From contig NZ_CALKHS010000003.1 of assembly GCF_937988725.1 (NCBI RefSeq), positions 124,001-188,000 on the forward strand: a stretch of 64,000 nt of DNA, in the 5' to 3' direction. The notes beneath the pieces were generated by a model, which was not told the DNA's origin, did no database searches, and saw nothing but the letters and a program-made list of their open reading frames with translations. Position 1 is the first letter of the stretch. Each line of letters starts with the position of its first letter. Below are positions 8,684 to 17,689 of this stretch, piece by piece. The DNA comes from an uncultured Castellaniella sp. (GTDB taxonomy: Bacteria > Pseudomonadota > Gammaproteobacteria > Burkholderiales > Burkholderiaceae_B). The position numbers and the translations under genes were made by a program.

Positions 8684-9769
8684 TCACTTCGTGAAATTGA
8701 AGTCCGCGTTCCACTTCTTCAGATCATCCTTGGAATACTTCATGGAATCCTCGGTGCTCATGCGGAAGTACTGCGCGGATTTGATGGGAGGCAGCGTGAC
8801 GCCCAGCACCGTGGGCGAGGCGACGTCCGATCGCGCCGGGTATTCGCCGAGCTTGGAGAACACTTCCTGGCCGCGCTTGGACAGGTTGTAGTTGATGAAT
8901 ACCTTCGCTGCCGCGACATTCTTGGCGGCGCTGGTCATGCCCAGGTAGTAGTCGTAGACGGCCACGCCCTCGGTGGGAACGATGAACGTGAGCGGCGCGT
9001 TGTCCTTGGTGGCCAGCACCCCGATGTCGCTGACTTTGACGGTCCCGACCGAGACCTCGCCCCTGGCCAGAGCGATGGCCTCCTGCCCGAGCGAGTTGTA
9101 GATCACCGGATCCTGGCTGGCGTATTTCTTGAAGTAGTCATCTCCCAGTTTCGACAGCATGAAGCGGTTCAGCGCCGCGGTGCTGCCGCCGGATCCCCCT
9201 TGCACGATGCCGATCTTGTTCTTCCATTTTCCGCTGACCATATCGGCCCAGGATTTCGGCGCGGACGCCTTGTCGACCAACTGGGTGTTGTAGCCGATGC
9301 TGTAGACGGAGTCGAAGGTCAGGTTGAACTGGCCCTGATCCAGGCTGAGTTCCGGGGTGCCCGCGATGACGGGAGGCAGGTACTTTTGCCATACCCCGGC
9401 CTTTTTCATCGCCTGTGCGATCGGGTAGTCGGAGGTGCGGATGACGTCCGCGCCCAGTTTCCCCGCCCCTTGTTCGGACAGGACGCGTTCGGACAGCTGG
9501 TTGGGGGTCAGGCGGATCATGCTGACCTTGACGCCGGTGTCTTTCGTGAAGTTGTCGATCAGCGCTTTTTCGGCGGATTGCACGTATCCCGTGTACAGAC
9601 GCAAGGTTTCCTGTCTGGCCTGCTGGTACGTGGCGCCGTCGGCGATGGTTTCCCCCTCGATGACCAGGGCGCCGTCCGCCCCGTGCGCCACGGTGGCGTA
9701 GGCGGACAGGAGCAGGGCGGCGGAGAGCGCCGGCGCCAGATATCTTTTGGTGTGGACGGTGGATGTCAT
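8684..9769 (-). CDS. ABC transporter periplasmic binding protein, Fe3+/polyamine type
   Basis: 361 residues with an N-terminal signal peptide (hydrophobic stretch APALSAALLLSAYATVAHGA). The mature region has the family 6/8 binding-protein pattern: LRLYTGYVQSAEKALIDNF, GAGKLGADVIRTSD and WKNKIGIVQGGSGGSTAA. It is the last gene of the operon PrpF-like, ATPase, double permease, binding protein. Relatives bind ferric iron, polyamines, thiamine, 2-aminoethylphosphonate or carboxylates. The isomerase in the same operon favours a carboxylate, but this is inference. Confidence 0.85.
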   Translation of the reverse strand: MTSTVHTKRYLAPALSAALLLSAYATVAHGADGALVIEGETIADGATYQQARQETLRLYTGYVQSAEKALIDNFTKDTGVKVSMIRLTPNQLSERVLSEQGAGKLGADVIRTSDYPIAQAMKKAGVWQKYLPPVIAGTPELSLDQGQFNLTFDSVYSIGYNTQLVDKASAPKSWADMVSGKWKNKIGIVQGGSGGSTAALNRFMLSKLGDDYFKKYASQDPVIYNSLGQEAIALARGEVSVGTVKVSDIGVLATKDNAPLTFIVPTEGVAVYDYYLGMTSAAKNVAAAKVFINYNLSKRGQEVFSKLGEYPARSDVASPTVLGVTLPPIKSAQYFRMSTEDSMKYSKDDLKKWNADFNFTK

Positions 9770-9791
9770 ATGAAGTCTCCTTGGATGGAAT

Positions 9792-11540
9792 TCAGCTTGC
9801 CAGGCTGTGTGGTTGGTTTTGACTTGCGCTGCGGCGTTTCTCCATCGAGCCCAGGACCTGCCCCAGGATGGCGATGCAGGCGATCACGATGCAGTAGTAC
9901 ACGCTGACGGACGCGGCGGCCTGGATCTGGCCGTTCTCGAAGTTCTCGAACACCATGATCGACAAGATGCGCGTGTCCGACGTGAACAGGAAGATGACGG
10001 CGCTCAACTCCCGCATCGACATCATCAGGAACAGCAGGAAGGTCGACGTGATGCCGACGCGCATCAGGGGCACCGTGATCGTCCGGACGGCGCGCGAACG
10101 GTTGGCGCCCAGCAGCACGGCGCTGTCTTCCAGGTCGTTGCCGATCTGCAGGATGGAGGCCGAAATGCCCTGATACCCCTGCGGGAAGAACACGGCGATG
10201 CAGGCGATCACCAGCACCCATACGGTGCCGTAGACCGGGATGGGAATGAACAGCCAGGTCCACAGCAGGCCCATCCCCATGACGATGGACGGAATCGCCA
10301 GGGGCGTCATGGCGATGAAATCGATCAGCCCCCGGCATCCGGAGATCGTGCGGTGCCGGATGTAGGAAGCCAGAAAGCTCAGCAGGGTTCCGAAGGCCGC
10401 GGCCAGCACCGACACGATGATGCTGTTGCGCAGGCCGACGTGAAAGTCCAGGGACTGCAGCGTGGCCGACAGCCTGTCCAGCGACAGCGCGCCGGGCTGC
10501 ATCAGCTGCGTGATCTTGGTGAAGAAGGGCGACGCCTGCATGGCGGTCACCAGCAGCGCGAGCATGGGCAGCACGATCGAGATCAGGAAATAGACCAGGA
10601 CGTAGCCCATGATCAGCCACTTGAAGCCGCCCAGGGGCACCTTGCGGGGAATGGCGCCCTTGCCGGTGACCGTGGTGAACTTGCGCCGGCTGACCACCCG
10701 CTGCTGCAGCACCGTGAAGATCAGCAGGCCGATGGTCAGGATGACGGAGACCGCCGCGGCCTGGTTGCTCTGCGCGGGCGTCGCGCTCATCAGGCGGTAG
10801 ATGAACGTGGGCAGGGTGTCGACGCGTCCCGGCATGCCGACCACCTGCGCGGCCGGGAAGTTCTGCATGGCCAGCGCGAACACCAGGATGCCCGCGCCCA
10901 GGAGCGCGGGCAGCACCAGCGGCAGCGTGATGGTCCGCAGGGTGCGGGCGAACGACGCGCCGTGGACGGCGGCGGCTTCTTCCAGATCGCCACTCATCAG
11001 CACGAAGGAGCTGCGCATCAGCAGGAAGCCGTAGGGCGCGTAGTAGATGCCCAGGACGAAGATCAGTCCGCCCAGGCTGTAGATGTTGATGGCGAAGTCC
11101 AGGCCCAGGTTTCTCAGGGCCACGTTCAGGAATCCGCTGGACGGCGAGGCCAGGAAGGACCAGGCCAGCGCCCCCACCAGGGCGGGGATGAACATGGGCG
11201 AGATGCCGACGAAGAAAATGAAGCGTTTGCCGGGCGCGTCGGTGCGCGCGCACAGGAACGCCAGCGAACCGCCGACCAGCAGCGCGATGACGGCGGCGCC
11301 CAGGCCCACGCTCAGGGAATTCACGAAGGCGTTCGCCGCGTTCGGCGTCATCAGAGAGGCGAAGTTCGCCAACGTCAGGCTGCCGAGGCCCGAGCTGCCG
11401 GGGCGGGGGACCGTGGTCGAGAGCGACGCGAGGACCACCAGGATCACCGGAATCAGGCAGAGGACGAAGAGGACGGCGCTGATTCCCGCGACGGGGGCGT
11501 GGTCGCGCCAGTAACCACGCAGCAGGTTGGCGGCCTTCAT
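9792..11540 (-). CDS. ABC transporter permease with two fused membrane domains
   Basis: 582 residues from MKAANLLRGYW at 11540. The open frame extends upstream through the ATPase gene, but that part is a shadow. Two homologous halves each carry about six membrane helices and an EAA loop: EEAAAVHGASFARTLRTITL in the first half and EDSAVLLGANRSRAVRTITV in the second. This two-in-one layout is typical of FbpB/AfuB and PhnU-like permeases. The start overlaps the ATPase stop by four bases, so translation is coupled. Confidence 0.9.
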   Translation of the reverse strand: MKAANLLRGYWRDHAPVAGISAVLFVLCLIPVILVVLASLSTTVPRPGSSGLGSLTLANFASLMTPNAANAFVNSLSVGLGAAVIALLVGGSLAFLCARTDAPGKRFIFFVGISPMFIPALVGALAWSFLASPSSGFLNVALRNLGLDFAINIYSLGGLIFVLGIYYAPYGFLLMRSSFVLMSGDLEEAAAVHGASFARTLRTITLPLVLPALLGAGILVFALAMQNFPAAQVVGMPGRVDTLPTFIYRLMSATPAQSNQAAAVSVILTIGLLIFTVLQQRVVSRRKFTTVTGKGAIPRKVPLGGFKWLIMGYVLVYFLISIVLPMLALLVTAMQASPFFTKITQLMQPGALSLDRLSATLQSLDFHVGLRNSIIVSVLAAAFGTLLSFLASYIRHRTISGCRGLIDFIAMTPLAIPSIVMGMGLLWTWLFIPIPVYGTVWVLVIACIAVFFPQGYQGISASILQIGNDLEDSAVLLGANRSRAVRTITVPLMRVGITSTFLLFLMMSMRELSAVIFLFTSDTRILSIMVFENFENGQIQAAASVSVYYCIVIACIAILGQVLGSMEKRRSASQNQPHSLAS

Positions 11541-12652
11541 GCGGGAAGCTCCGAGGGCAGGATCTGCGCGGCGCCCGGATCCAGGCTGACGGACACGCTG
11601 TCCCCGCTGTTCAGCACGGGGCCTTCGGACGTCAGCTGCGCGGCGCTGATCTCGGGGCCCTGGTCCAGCTGGATGGCATATTGCACGTATCCGCCCTGGA
11701 AGCTGGCGACCACGACCTTCCCGGGCCAGCGGTTGGCGGCGTCCCCGGCGGCGGGCGCCCGCGGGTCCGCCGCCTGGATGCGGAAGCTTTCGGGCCGCAC
11801 GCACAGGCTCATGGCGCCTGTCGTCGCAGGCACGGGCAGGCTGGAATGCACGGCCAGCGCGTGGCCGGAAAGTTCCGCGACGTGGCGGCCCGGGTCGACG
11901 CGGGTGACGCTGCAGGGGAAGACGTTGGAGACGCCCAGGAAGTCGGCGATCTGCGATGTGATCGGATTGGCGTAGATGTTCTGCGGGGTGTCGATCTGCA
12001 CGATGCGTCCGCCCTGCATGATGGCGATGCGGTCCGCCAGGGCGAAGGCTTCGCTCTGGTCGTGCGTCACGTAGATGCAGGTCAGGCCCAGCCGCAGCTG
12101 CAGTTCGCGCAGTTCGACCCGCAGGCGGTCGCGCAGCCGCGCGTCCAGATTGGACAGGGGTTCGTCCAGCAGCAGCGCGCCGGGTTGCATGACCAGGCTG
12201 CGCGCCAGGGCGACCCGCTGCATCTGCCCGCCGCTCAGCAGGCTGGCGCCGCGTTCCGCGAAGGCCTGCAGGCCCACGGTCGTCAGCGCCGCCGTCACCT
12301 GTTTGCGGATGTCTTCCTTGGCGATCTTCCGGGTGGCCAGGGAATAGGCGACGTTCTCGAAGACCGTCATGTGCGGCCAGATGGCGTAGGACTGGAACAC
12401 CATGCCCACGTTGCGCTTGTTGGGCGGCGTGTTGACCCCCGCTGCGCCGTCGAAGACGGTGTCGTCGCCGATGATGATCCGGCCCGAGGTGGGGCGCTCC
12501 AGGCCCGCGACGCATCGCATGGCGCTGGTCTTGCCGCAGCCCGACTGCCCCAGCAGGACGATGGATTCTCCATCCTGGATCTGGAGGTCGAATTCGTGCA
12601 GGGCGGTGAATTTTCCGTACTGCAGCTTCAGTTGCTGGATTTCGATTTTCAT
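11537..12652 (-). CDS. ABC transporter ATP-binding protein (FbpC/PotA type)
   Basis: 371 residues. Walker A GQSGCGKTS is at 35-43, followed by the Q-loop VFQSYAIWPHMTV, signature LLSGGQMQRVALARSL, Walker B LLLDEPLSNLD and switch THDQSEA. The roughly 130-residue C-terminal extension after FLGVSNVF is a TOBE-type regulatory domain. It powers the double permease encoded next. A Shine-Dalgarno AAGGTCGAC precedes the ATG on the minus strand. The 145 bases between it and the PrpF-like gene show no clear promoter or terminator. Confidence 0.92.
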   Translation of the reverse strand: MKIEIQQLKLQYGKFTALHEFDLQIQDGESIVLLGQSGCGKTSAMRCVAGLERPTSGRIIIGDDTVFDGAAGVNTPPNKRNVGMVFQSYAIWPHMTVFENVAYSLATRKIAKEDIRKQVTAALTTVGLQAFAERGASLLSGGQMQRVALARSLVMQPGALLLDEPLSNLDARLRDRLRVELRELQLRLGLTCIYVTHDQSEAFALADRIAIMQGGRIVQIDTPQNIYANPITSQIADFLGVSNVFPCSVTRVDPGRHVAELSGHALAVHSSLPVPATTGAMSLCVRPESFRIQAADPRAPAAGDAANRWPGKVVVASFQGGYVQYAIQLDQGPEISAAQLTSEGPVLNSGDSVSVSLDPGAAQILPSELPA

Positions 12653-12797
12653 GTCGACCTTACCTGTGCTGGCCGGGCAGGCGTCGGCATGACCCCGCGT
12701 CGGCTCGTGATGCGGAAGCGGGGCGATCCGCCGCGCGCGCCGCCGTTGCGGCGAAGGTGTGTCTCATTGTCTGTCTCCGTATTGTTGTCGTCTGTGT

Positions 12798-13898
12798 TCA
12801 GCGAGGGTCGGGAAAGTATGCATCCAGGGCGTGGGTGTCGTGGAGGAAGACCATGCCTTTCATGATCTTCCGCGCGGTCCGGATCACGCCGGCCCGGGCG
12901 ATCCGGATGGCGTCGCCTTCCTGTCGGATGTCCAGGGCGATGTCGATATGGCCCGCGGGATGCAGGATGGAGACGCGGCTGTCGTCCCGGTGGTCCTCGC
13001 ACATGCCGTGGGGGACGGTGCCCGGGATGGCGAAACAGCTGGCCAGCGAGATCGCCCCCGTCACTGCGTGGGCCTTGTGGCAGCGGTGGGGCGTCAGATA
13101 GCGGGACTGGATCGCCTGGGGACCCGCCGGACTGGCCAGGATGGGTTTGGGCACGACGCTGTGGGTGACGTCCCCCAGCCCCATGCGCCGTCCGGCCTCC
13201 AGCCGCAGGGCTTCGATGCGTTCCATCAGGCTCGCGTCCGCATCCAGCGCTTCCGGCGTTTCGTTGCCGGACAGCCCCAGGGCGCGGGCGTCGAGGATCA
13301 TGACCGGGATGGCGACGTCGATGCAGGTGGCCGCCAGGCCGTCGATCATGTCGATGCGGGAGCCCGTCGGGAACAGGGCCCCGGTGCTGCCTCCCTGGAC
13401 GTCCAGAAAGTTCAGGATGATCGGGGATCCCGTGCCGGGCACGCCGTCGATGTGCGCCTCGCCCTCATAGATCGGGCGGCCGTGGGGCGTCAGGACTTCC
13501 GCCTCGACGACCGTCCTGGCATTGACGTTGTAGATGCGGACCCGGGTGATGCCGTCCTGGGCGGGCACCAGTCCTTCTTCGATGGCGAAGGGGCCCACGC
13601 CGGACAGCAGGTTGCCGCAATTGGGGCGGGTGTCGACGATGGCCTGCTCGATGCCGATCTGCGCGAACAGGTAGTCCACGTCGCAGCCCGGGCGCGACGA
13701 GCGCGAGATGATGGCGACCTTGCTGGTCAGGGAATTGCCGCCTCCCAGGCCGTTGACCTGCAGCACGTGCGGGGTCCCCATGATCTGCAGCAGGGCGCGA
13801 TCGCGCTGCGCGCTGTCGGCGGGCAGGTCTTCCGCCCGGAAGTAGAGGCCTCTGGAGGTTCCCCCGCGAAGCACGACACAAGGTATTGACGTTTCCAT
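12798..13898 (-). CDS. PrpF/GalD family isomerase (4-oxalomesaconate tautomerase or methylaconitate isomerase-like)
   Basis: 366 residues from METSIPCVVLRGG at 13898; a longer frame to 13964 has no family similarity in its extra 22 residues. The opening IPCVVLRGGTSRGLYF and the later NCGNLLSGVGPFAIEEG are hallmarks of the PrpF superfamily. These enzymes move double bonds in unsaturated di- or tricarboxylates, such as 2-methylaconitate or 4-oxalomesaconate. It heads an operon with an ABC importer and is divergent from a LysR gene. GalD is as likely as PrpF; no other gallate, protocatechuate or methylcitrate gene is nearby. Confidence 0.85.
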   Translation of the reverse strand: METSIPCVVLRGGTSRGLYFRAEDLPADSAQRDRALLQIMGTPHVLQVNGLGGGNSLTSKVAIISRSSRPGCDVDYLFAQIGIEQAIVDTRPNCGNLLSGVGPFAIEEGLVPAQDGITRVRIYNVNARTVVEAEVLTPHGRPIYEGEAHIDGVPGTGSPIILNFLDVQGGSTGALFPTGSRIDMIDGLAATCIDVAIPVMILDARALGLSGNETPEALDADASLMERIEALRLEAGRRMGLGDVTHSVVPKPILASPAGPQAIQSRYLTPHRCHKAHAVTGAISLASCFAIPGTVPHGMCEDHRDDSRVSILHPAGHIDIALDIRQEGDAIRIARAGVIRTARKIMKGMVFLHDTHALDAYFPDPR

Positions 13899-13930
13899 GG
13901 GGGTTATTATGTGGAAATCGCTAGTCAGTG

Positions 13931-13949
13931 GATTGCAATTTTGGCAATC
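13931..13949. promoter_or_regulatory. Candidate LysR box GATTGC-N7-GCAATC
   Basis: A perfect inverted repeat with six-base arms and a seven-base spacer sits in the 59-base gap between the PrpF-like gene and the divergent LysR gene. It has the T-N11-A geometry of LysR-type binding sites and lies nine bases before the LysR start. A role in controlling both genes is inferred. Confidence 0.6.
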
Positions 13950-13957
13950 ATAGTTGC

Positions 13958-14860
13958 ATGGCACGCATCAATTTCGATCTGCAGGAATTACAGGCTTTCG
14001 TCGCGGTGGCGGAGAAACTGTCGTTTCGCGAAGCCGCCGATTTCCTGAGCATTTCCCCGCCCGCGCTCAGCCGCCGCATTGAAAAGCTGGAAGGGCTGCT
14101 CAGCGCCCGGTTGTTCGATCGCAGCACGCGCCGCGTCGAGCTGACCAACGTCGGCCGTGTCTTTCTGGACCGGGCGCGCCGGGCGCTGGACGAGCTGGAA
14201 AAGGGGGTGCTGGGCATCGAGGACCTGGCCGCCCACTACAGCGGCGTCGTCACGGTGGCTTGCGTGCCGTCGGTGGCCTATTACTTCCTGCCCAGCGTCA
14301 TCAAGACCTTCACGCAGCTCTATCCGAAGATCCGCGTGCAGATCCTGGACGAGGGCGCCAACACGGTGCTCAACGACGTCCTGAATTTCCGCGCCGACTT
14401 CGGCGTGAACTTCATCGGGACCCAGGAAACCGATCTGCATTTCGAGCCCATTCTCAGCGAACAGTTCGTCCTGGCGGTTCCCGCCAATCACCGCTTCGCC
14501 AGGCGCCGCCAGATCCGATGGCGGGAGCTGGTCGGCGAGCGCTTCATCACGGTGGGCAAGAACAGCGGCAACCGGGTGCTGCTGGATTCGGCCCTGGCCA
14601 GCCTTCCGGCCCGGCCGACCAGCTTCTTCGAGGTGGCCCACGTGTCCTCGCTGCTGGGGCTGGTCGAAGTCGGCCTGGGGGTGGCCGCCGTGCCCAAGCT
14701 CGCCCTGTCGGCGGAGAACCGCTCGACGCACAAGGGCATCGCCCTGATCGAGCCCGAGGTCTCCCGCACCCTGGGGCTGCTTTACCGCAAGAACAACGAA
14801 CTCTCACCCACGGCGAGAGTGCTGTACGACCTGATCAAGAGCGAGGCCCTGCGCCGCTAG
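13958..14860 (+). CDS. LysR family regulator of the PrpF-ABC operon
   Basis: 300 residues from the ATG MARINFDL at 13958; an upstream GTG at 13928 would run through the operator and is less likely. The helix-turn-helix lies around LQELQAFVAVAEKLSFREAA, and the effector domain is of the CbbR/CysB-like fold. Its 3' end overlaps the convergent LysR gene at 14857 by four bases. It is divergent from the PrpF-like isomerase operon, with a perfect LysR box between them, so it probably activates that operon in response to a carboxylate. Confidence 0.9.
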   Translation: MARINFDLQELQAFVAVAEKLSFREAADFLSISPPALSRRIEKLEGLLSARLFDRSTRRVELTNVGRVFLDRARRALDELEKGVLGIEDLAAHYSGVVTVACVPSVAYYFLPSVIKTFTQLYPKIRVQILDEGANTVLNDVLNFRADFGVNFIGTQETDLHFEPILSEQFVLAVPANHRFARRRQIRWRELVGERFITVGKNSGNRVLLDSALASLPARPTSFFEVAHVSSLLGLVEVGLGVAAVPKLALSAENRSTHKGIALIEPEVSRTLGLLYRKNNELSPTARVLYDLIKSEALRR

Positions 14861-15762
14861 CGCCGGCCCGCGGCCGCCGGGGCGGGGGCTTGCGGCCCGG
14901 ACGGGGTTTCCACCTGCTCGAAGTGCTGCTTGAGCGTTTCGTAGACATGCAGGGTCAAGGGACTGATCGTGTCCTTGCGCGTCCAGAGCCTGTAGGTGAT
15001 GGGCGCGAGCGTGGGCAGGCCGTCCGCTTCCCCCAGCACGCGCATGTCGGCGCCCAGGAACTCGATGCTGCGCGCCGTGACGCCCAGCCCGGCCCGGACG
15101 GCGGCCTTGATCCCCACGAGCGTCGGCGCCAGGTAGTTGATGCGCCAGGTCAGGCGCGTCTGCTCCAGGGCCTGCAGCGCGATCTTGCGGAAGATGCTCC
15201 GTTCGTCGGCCAGGATGAGCGGCAGCGGCGAGCGCTTGTTGTAGGCGTAGTCCGCCGCGCAGATCCAGACGGTCGGCGAGGTGCGCAGGGCGAAGCCGTT
15301 CAGGCTGGCGTCCTGGCGGGTGGAGATGGTCAGGTCGATGTCCCCGGATTCGAGGGCGTCCATCAGGAACGGGCTGCGGTCCACCCGGATTTCCAGCCAG
15401 ACCTTCGGCATCTGACGGGCGATGTGCGTCAGGATGGGCGGCAGGATCGTGTCCGCGACGTCCAGCGGCGCGCCCAGGCGGATCTGGCCTTCCATCTGCT
15501 TCTGGCCGACCGTGCGCAGCGCCTCGTCGTTGATGGCCAGCAGCCGGCGTCCGTAGTCGGCCAGTTGCTGGCCCTGGGGAGTCAGAACCCTGCTTCGCCC
15601 TTTCTTCTGGAACAGGGGGAATCCCATTTGCGATTCCAGGCGCTGCATCTGCTGGGTGATGGCGGACTGCGTCTTGAACAGGGTCTCGGCGGCGCCGGAA
15701 AATCTATTAGTTTGTTCAATGGTTACCAAAGTCCTGATCAGATTCAGATCCAGATTTTTCAT
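14857..15762 (-). CDS. LysR family regulator, divergent from the sulfur amino-acid cluster
   Basis: 301 residues. DNA-binding start MKNLDLNLIRTLVTIEQTNRF with FGAAETL-like helix and TQSAITQQMQRLE. The effector domain ends in a Pro- and Ala-rich tail (PSGPQAPAPAAAGRR). It is transcribed away from the thiol dioxygenase at 15905, so it is the likely regulator of the 15905-22343 operon. A perfect inverted repeat at 15828-15847 lies between the two genes. Confidence 0.9.
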   Translation of the reverse strand: MKNLDLNLIRTLVTIEQTNRFSGAAETLFKTQSAITQQMQRLESQMGFPLFQKKGRSRVLTPQGQQLADYGRRLLAINDEALRTVGQKQMEGQIRLGAPLDVADTILPPILTHIARQMPKVWLEIRVDRSPFLMDALESGDIDLTISTRQDASLNGFALRTSPTVWICAADYAYNKRSPLPLILADERSIFRKIALQALEQTRLTWRINYLAPTLVGIKAAVRAGLGVTARSIEFLGADMRVLGEADGLPTLAPITYRLWTRKDTISPLTLHVYETLKQHFEQVETPSGPQAPAPAAAGRR

Positions 15763-15827
15763 AGGGAAATCCCTTGTTCGTCATGCACCGAGAGAGAGCA
15801 TCTCTATAGATAAAAGATTAGCACCTC

Positions 15828-15847
15828 TTATGTTTTAGCCAACATAA
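15828..15847. promoter_or_regulatory. Candidate LysR operator TTATGTT-N6-AACATAA
   Basis: Perfect seven-base arms with a six-base spacer, 58 bases before the dioxygenase start and in the middle of the AT-rich divergent gap. A second small repeat, AGAGA-GCA-TCTCT, lies at 15793-15805. The pair resembles the activation and recognition half-sites of LysR regulators. The sequence is seen; the function is inferred. Confidence 0.55.
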
Positions 15848-15904
15848 TTAATTTGTTCCCACCCTGATCCCCCCGTATATTTTTCTCATCCACAGGAGAT
15901 TGAA

Positions 15905-16498
15905 ATGACCCCAACACACGAAAAGCAGATGGCCGTCGCCCGGTTTCTCGATCTGGCCCGGGAGCAGACCGCGGGCGCCGTGACGCGCGAGAACCTGTCC
16001 GCCGTCCTGGATGGCCTGATCAAGATCGCGGCTCACCGGGAATGGTGGTCCGAAGATGAATATCCGAAGCCCGAGCAGGGGGAACTGCAGGCGCGCTACC
16101 TGATTTCCGAAGACGCCGACAGCACCTACGCCCTGTACTTGAACGTCATGCGGCCGGGCAAGAAGATCGTGCCGCACGACCACACGACCTGGGCCTGCAT
16201 CGCCGCAGTGGAAGGCACTGAAACGAATTACCTGTACGAACGCACGGATGGCGGCAGCGAGGCCGGCCCCGCGACCCTGAAACAGACCGGCCAGATGCAG
16301 GTCGGTCCCGGCACGGGGATCGCCCTGCTGGCGGACGACATCCATGCGGTGCATATCGACGACGAAGGCGGCATCCGCCACCTGCACATGTACGGCCTGG
16401 CGCTGGAGAAGCTGCACAAGAGGCTGGCCTACGACATGGAGAGCAACACCTGCAAGGTCATGTCCGTCGGCGTCCAGACGCGTCGGAGCGGCAACTGA
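15905..16498 (+). CDS. Cysteine dioxygenase-type thiol dioxygenase (cupin)
   Basis: 197 residues. A cupin iron site is visible: H91 and H93 in VPHDHTTW, and H147 in DDIHAVH. These would give the three-His Fe(II) centre of bacterial cysteine dioxygenases. The reaction adds O2 to a thiol, turning cysteine into cysteine sulfinate or 3-mercaptopropionate into its sulfinate. It is the first gene of a rightward operon; its stop overlaps the next start (TGATG). A ribosome site AGGAG precedes the ATG. Which thiol is used cannot be told from sequence alone. Confidence 0.85.
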   Translation: MTPTHEKQMAVARFLDLAREQTAGAVTRENLSAVLDGLIKIAAHREWWSEDEYPKPEQGELQARYLISEDADSTYALYLNVMRPGKKIVPHDHTTWACIAAVEGTETNYLYERTDGGSEAGPATLKQTGQMQVGPGTGIALLADDIHAVHIDDEGGIRHLHMYGLALEKLHKRLAYDMESNTCKVMSVGVQTRRSGN

Positions 16499-17661
16499 TG
16501 ACTTCCGTGTCACGGGCGTCCCTCCTGGCCAGACTGGGCCGGCCGTCGTCTGGCTGGGCCAATACGCCCATTGTGAAAGGCAGCACCTTCCTGTTCGACA
16601 ACATCGCGCAGTGGCGCGAAGCCAGGACCCGCCGGCAAAGCGAGCGCGTGCTGTCGTATGGCGCGCGCGGCAACGAGACCGTCTATGCGCTGGAGGACGC
16701 CATCACGGCCCTGGAGGGCGGCTATCGCTCCAAGCTGTTTCCGACGGGCCTGGCCGCGATCGCGGCGACGTTCCTGGCCTATCTGAAGGCGGGCGATCAC
16801 GTGCTGCTTTCGGACGGCGCATACCAGCCGGCCAAGCGGCTGTGCGCGGATCAGCTGAGCCGGTACGGCATCGCGCACAGCTTCTTCGATGCCCGGGATG
16901 CGGACTGGCGCCGCCACCTGCGCCCCGAGACCCGCATGGTCTATGTGGAATCCCCCGGTTCCCTGCTGTATGACATGTGCGATCTTCCCGAGATGTCGCG
17001 GGAATGCCGCCGGCGCGGGATCCTGCTTTGCGCCGACAACACCTGGGGCTCGTCCCTGAATTACCAGCCTCTGGAACTGGGGTGCGACGTCTCCATCCTG
17101 GCGGCCACCAAGTACCTCGGGGGCCATTCCGACGTCATGATGGGCTCGGTCACGACGCTCGAGGAGCACTTCCAGCCCCTGGAGGACATCAGCGTCAACC
17201 TGGGGCAGGTCGTCTCGGCCGAAGACGCCTTCCTGGTGCTGCGCGGCTTGCGGACCTTGCAGCTGCGCCTGGAACGGCATGCCAGCGGCGCCCTGGAAAT
17301 CGCTGGCTGGCTGGGCTCGCAAGCCGCTATCCGCACGGTCTGGCATCCCGCCTTGCCCGGCGATGCCAATCACGCGCTGTGGCGGCGCGACGCCCGGGGC
17401 GGCAACGGCTTGCTGACGGTGGAATTCGATCCCGCCCTCGACCCGGAGCGGGTGGAACAGGCCATCGATCGCCTGGAATTCTTCGGCATCGGCTCGTCCT
17501 GGGGCGGCTACGAAAGCCTCGTGCTGCCCATCGAAGCCTCCGGCACCCGGCTGGCCCGGGAGGCGGAAAAGCCGGGATATCTGCTGCGGCTGCACGTCGG
17601 TCTCGAAGACCCCGCCGATTTGAAATCGGACCTGGAACGGCTGCTTGCCGCGCTGGGCTGA
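16498..17661 (+). CDS. metC: Cystathionine beta-lyase-like PLP enzyme
   Basis: 387 residues of the Cys/Met-metabolism fold-type I PLP family. The Schiff-base lysine is K205 in AATKYLGGHSD and the pyridine-binding Asp is D180 in ADNTWGSS. SYGARGNETVYALE near residues 53-66 and the C-terminal FGIGSSWGGYESL match MetC-type beta-lyases. It would cleave cystathionine, cystine or another S-substituted cysteine to pyruvate, ammonia and a thiol. It is coupled to the dioxygenase gene. In this setting a degradative cysteine or cystine lyase role is more likely than methionine biosynthesis. Confidence 0.85.
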   Translation: MTSVSRASLLARLGRPSSGWANTPIVKGSTFLFDNIAQWREARTRRQSERVLSYGARGNETVYALEDAITALEGGYRSKLFPTGLAAIAATFLAYLKAGDHVLLSDGAYQPAKRLCADQLSRYGIAHSFFDARDADWRRHLRPETRMVYVESPGSLLYDMCDLPEMSRECRRRGILLCADNTWGSSLNYQPLELGCDVSILAATKYLGGHSDVMMGSVTTLEEHFQPLEDISVNLGQVVSAEDAFLVLRGLRTLQLRLERHASGALEIAGWLGSQAAIRTVWHPALPGDANHALWRRDARGGNGLLTVEFDPALDPERVEQAIDRLEFFGIGSSWGGYESLVLPIEASGTRLAREAEKPGYLLRLHVGLEDPADLKSDLERLLAALG

Positions 17662-17689
17662 ACGAACGATCCCTTAATTTGAAAATCCG

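Noticed and set aside
9792..12515. A single 907-residue reading of the permease frame extending through the ATPase gene
   Set aside because: The upstream 325 residues are a shifted reading of the ATPase; the permease starts at the ATG at 11540, which overlaps the ATPase stop.
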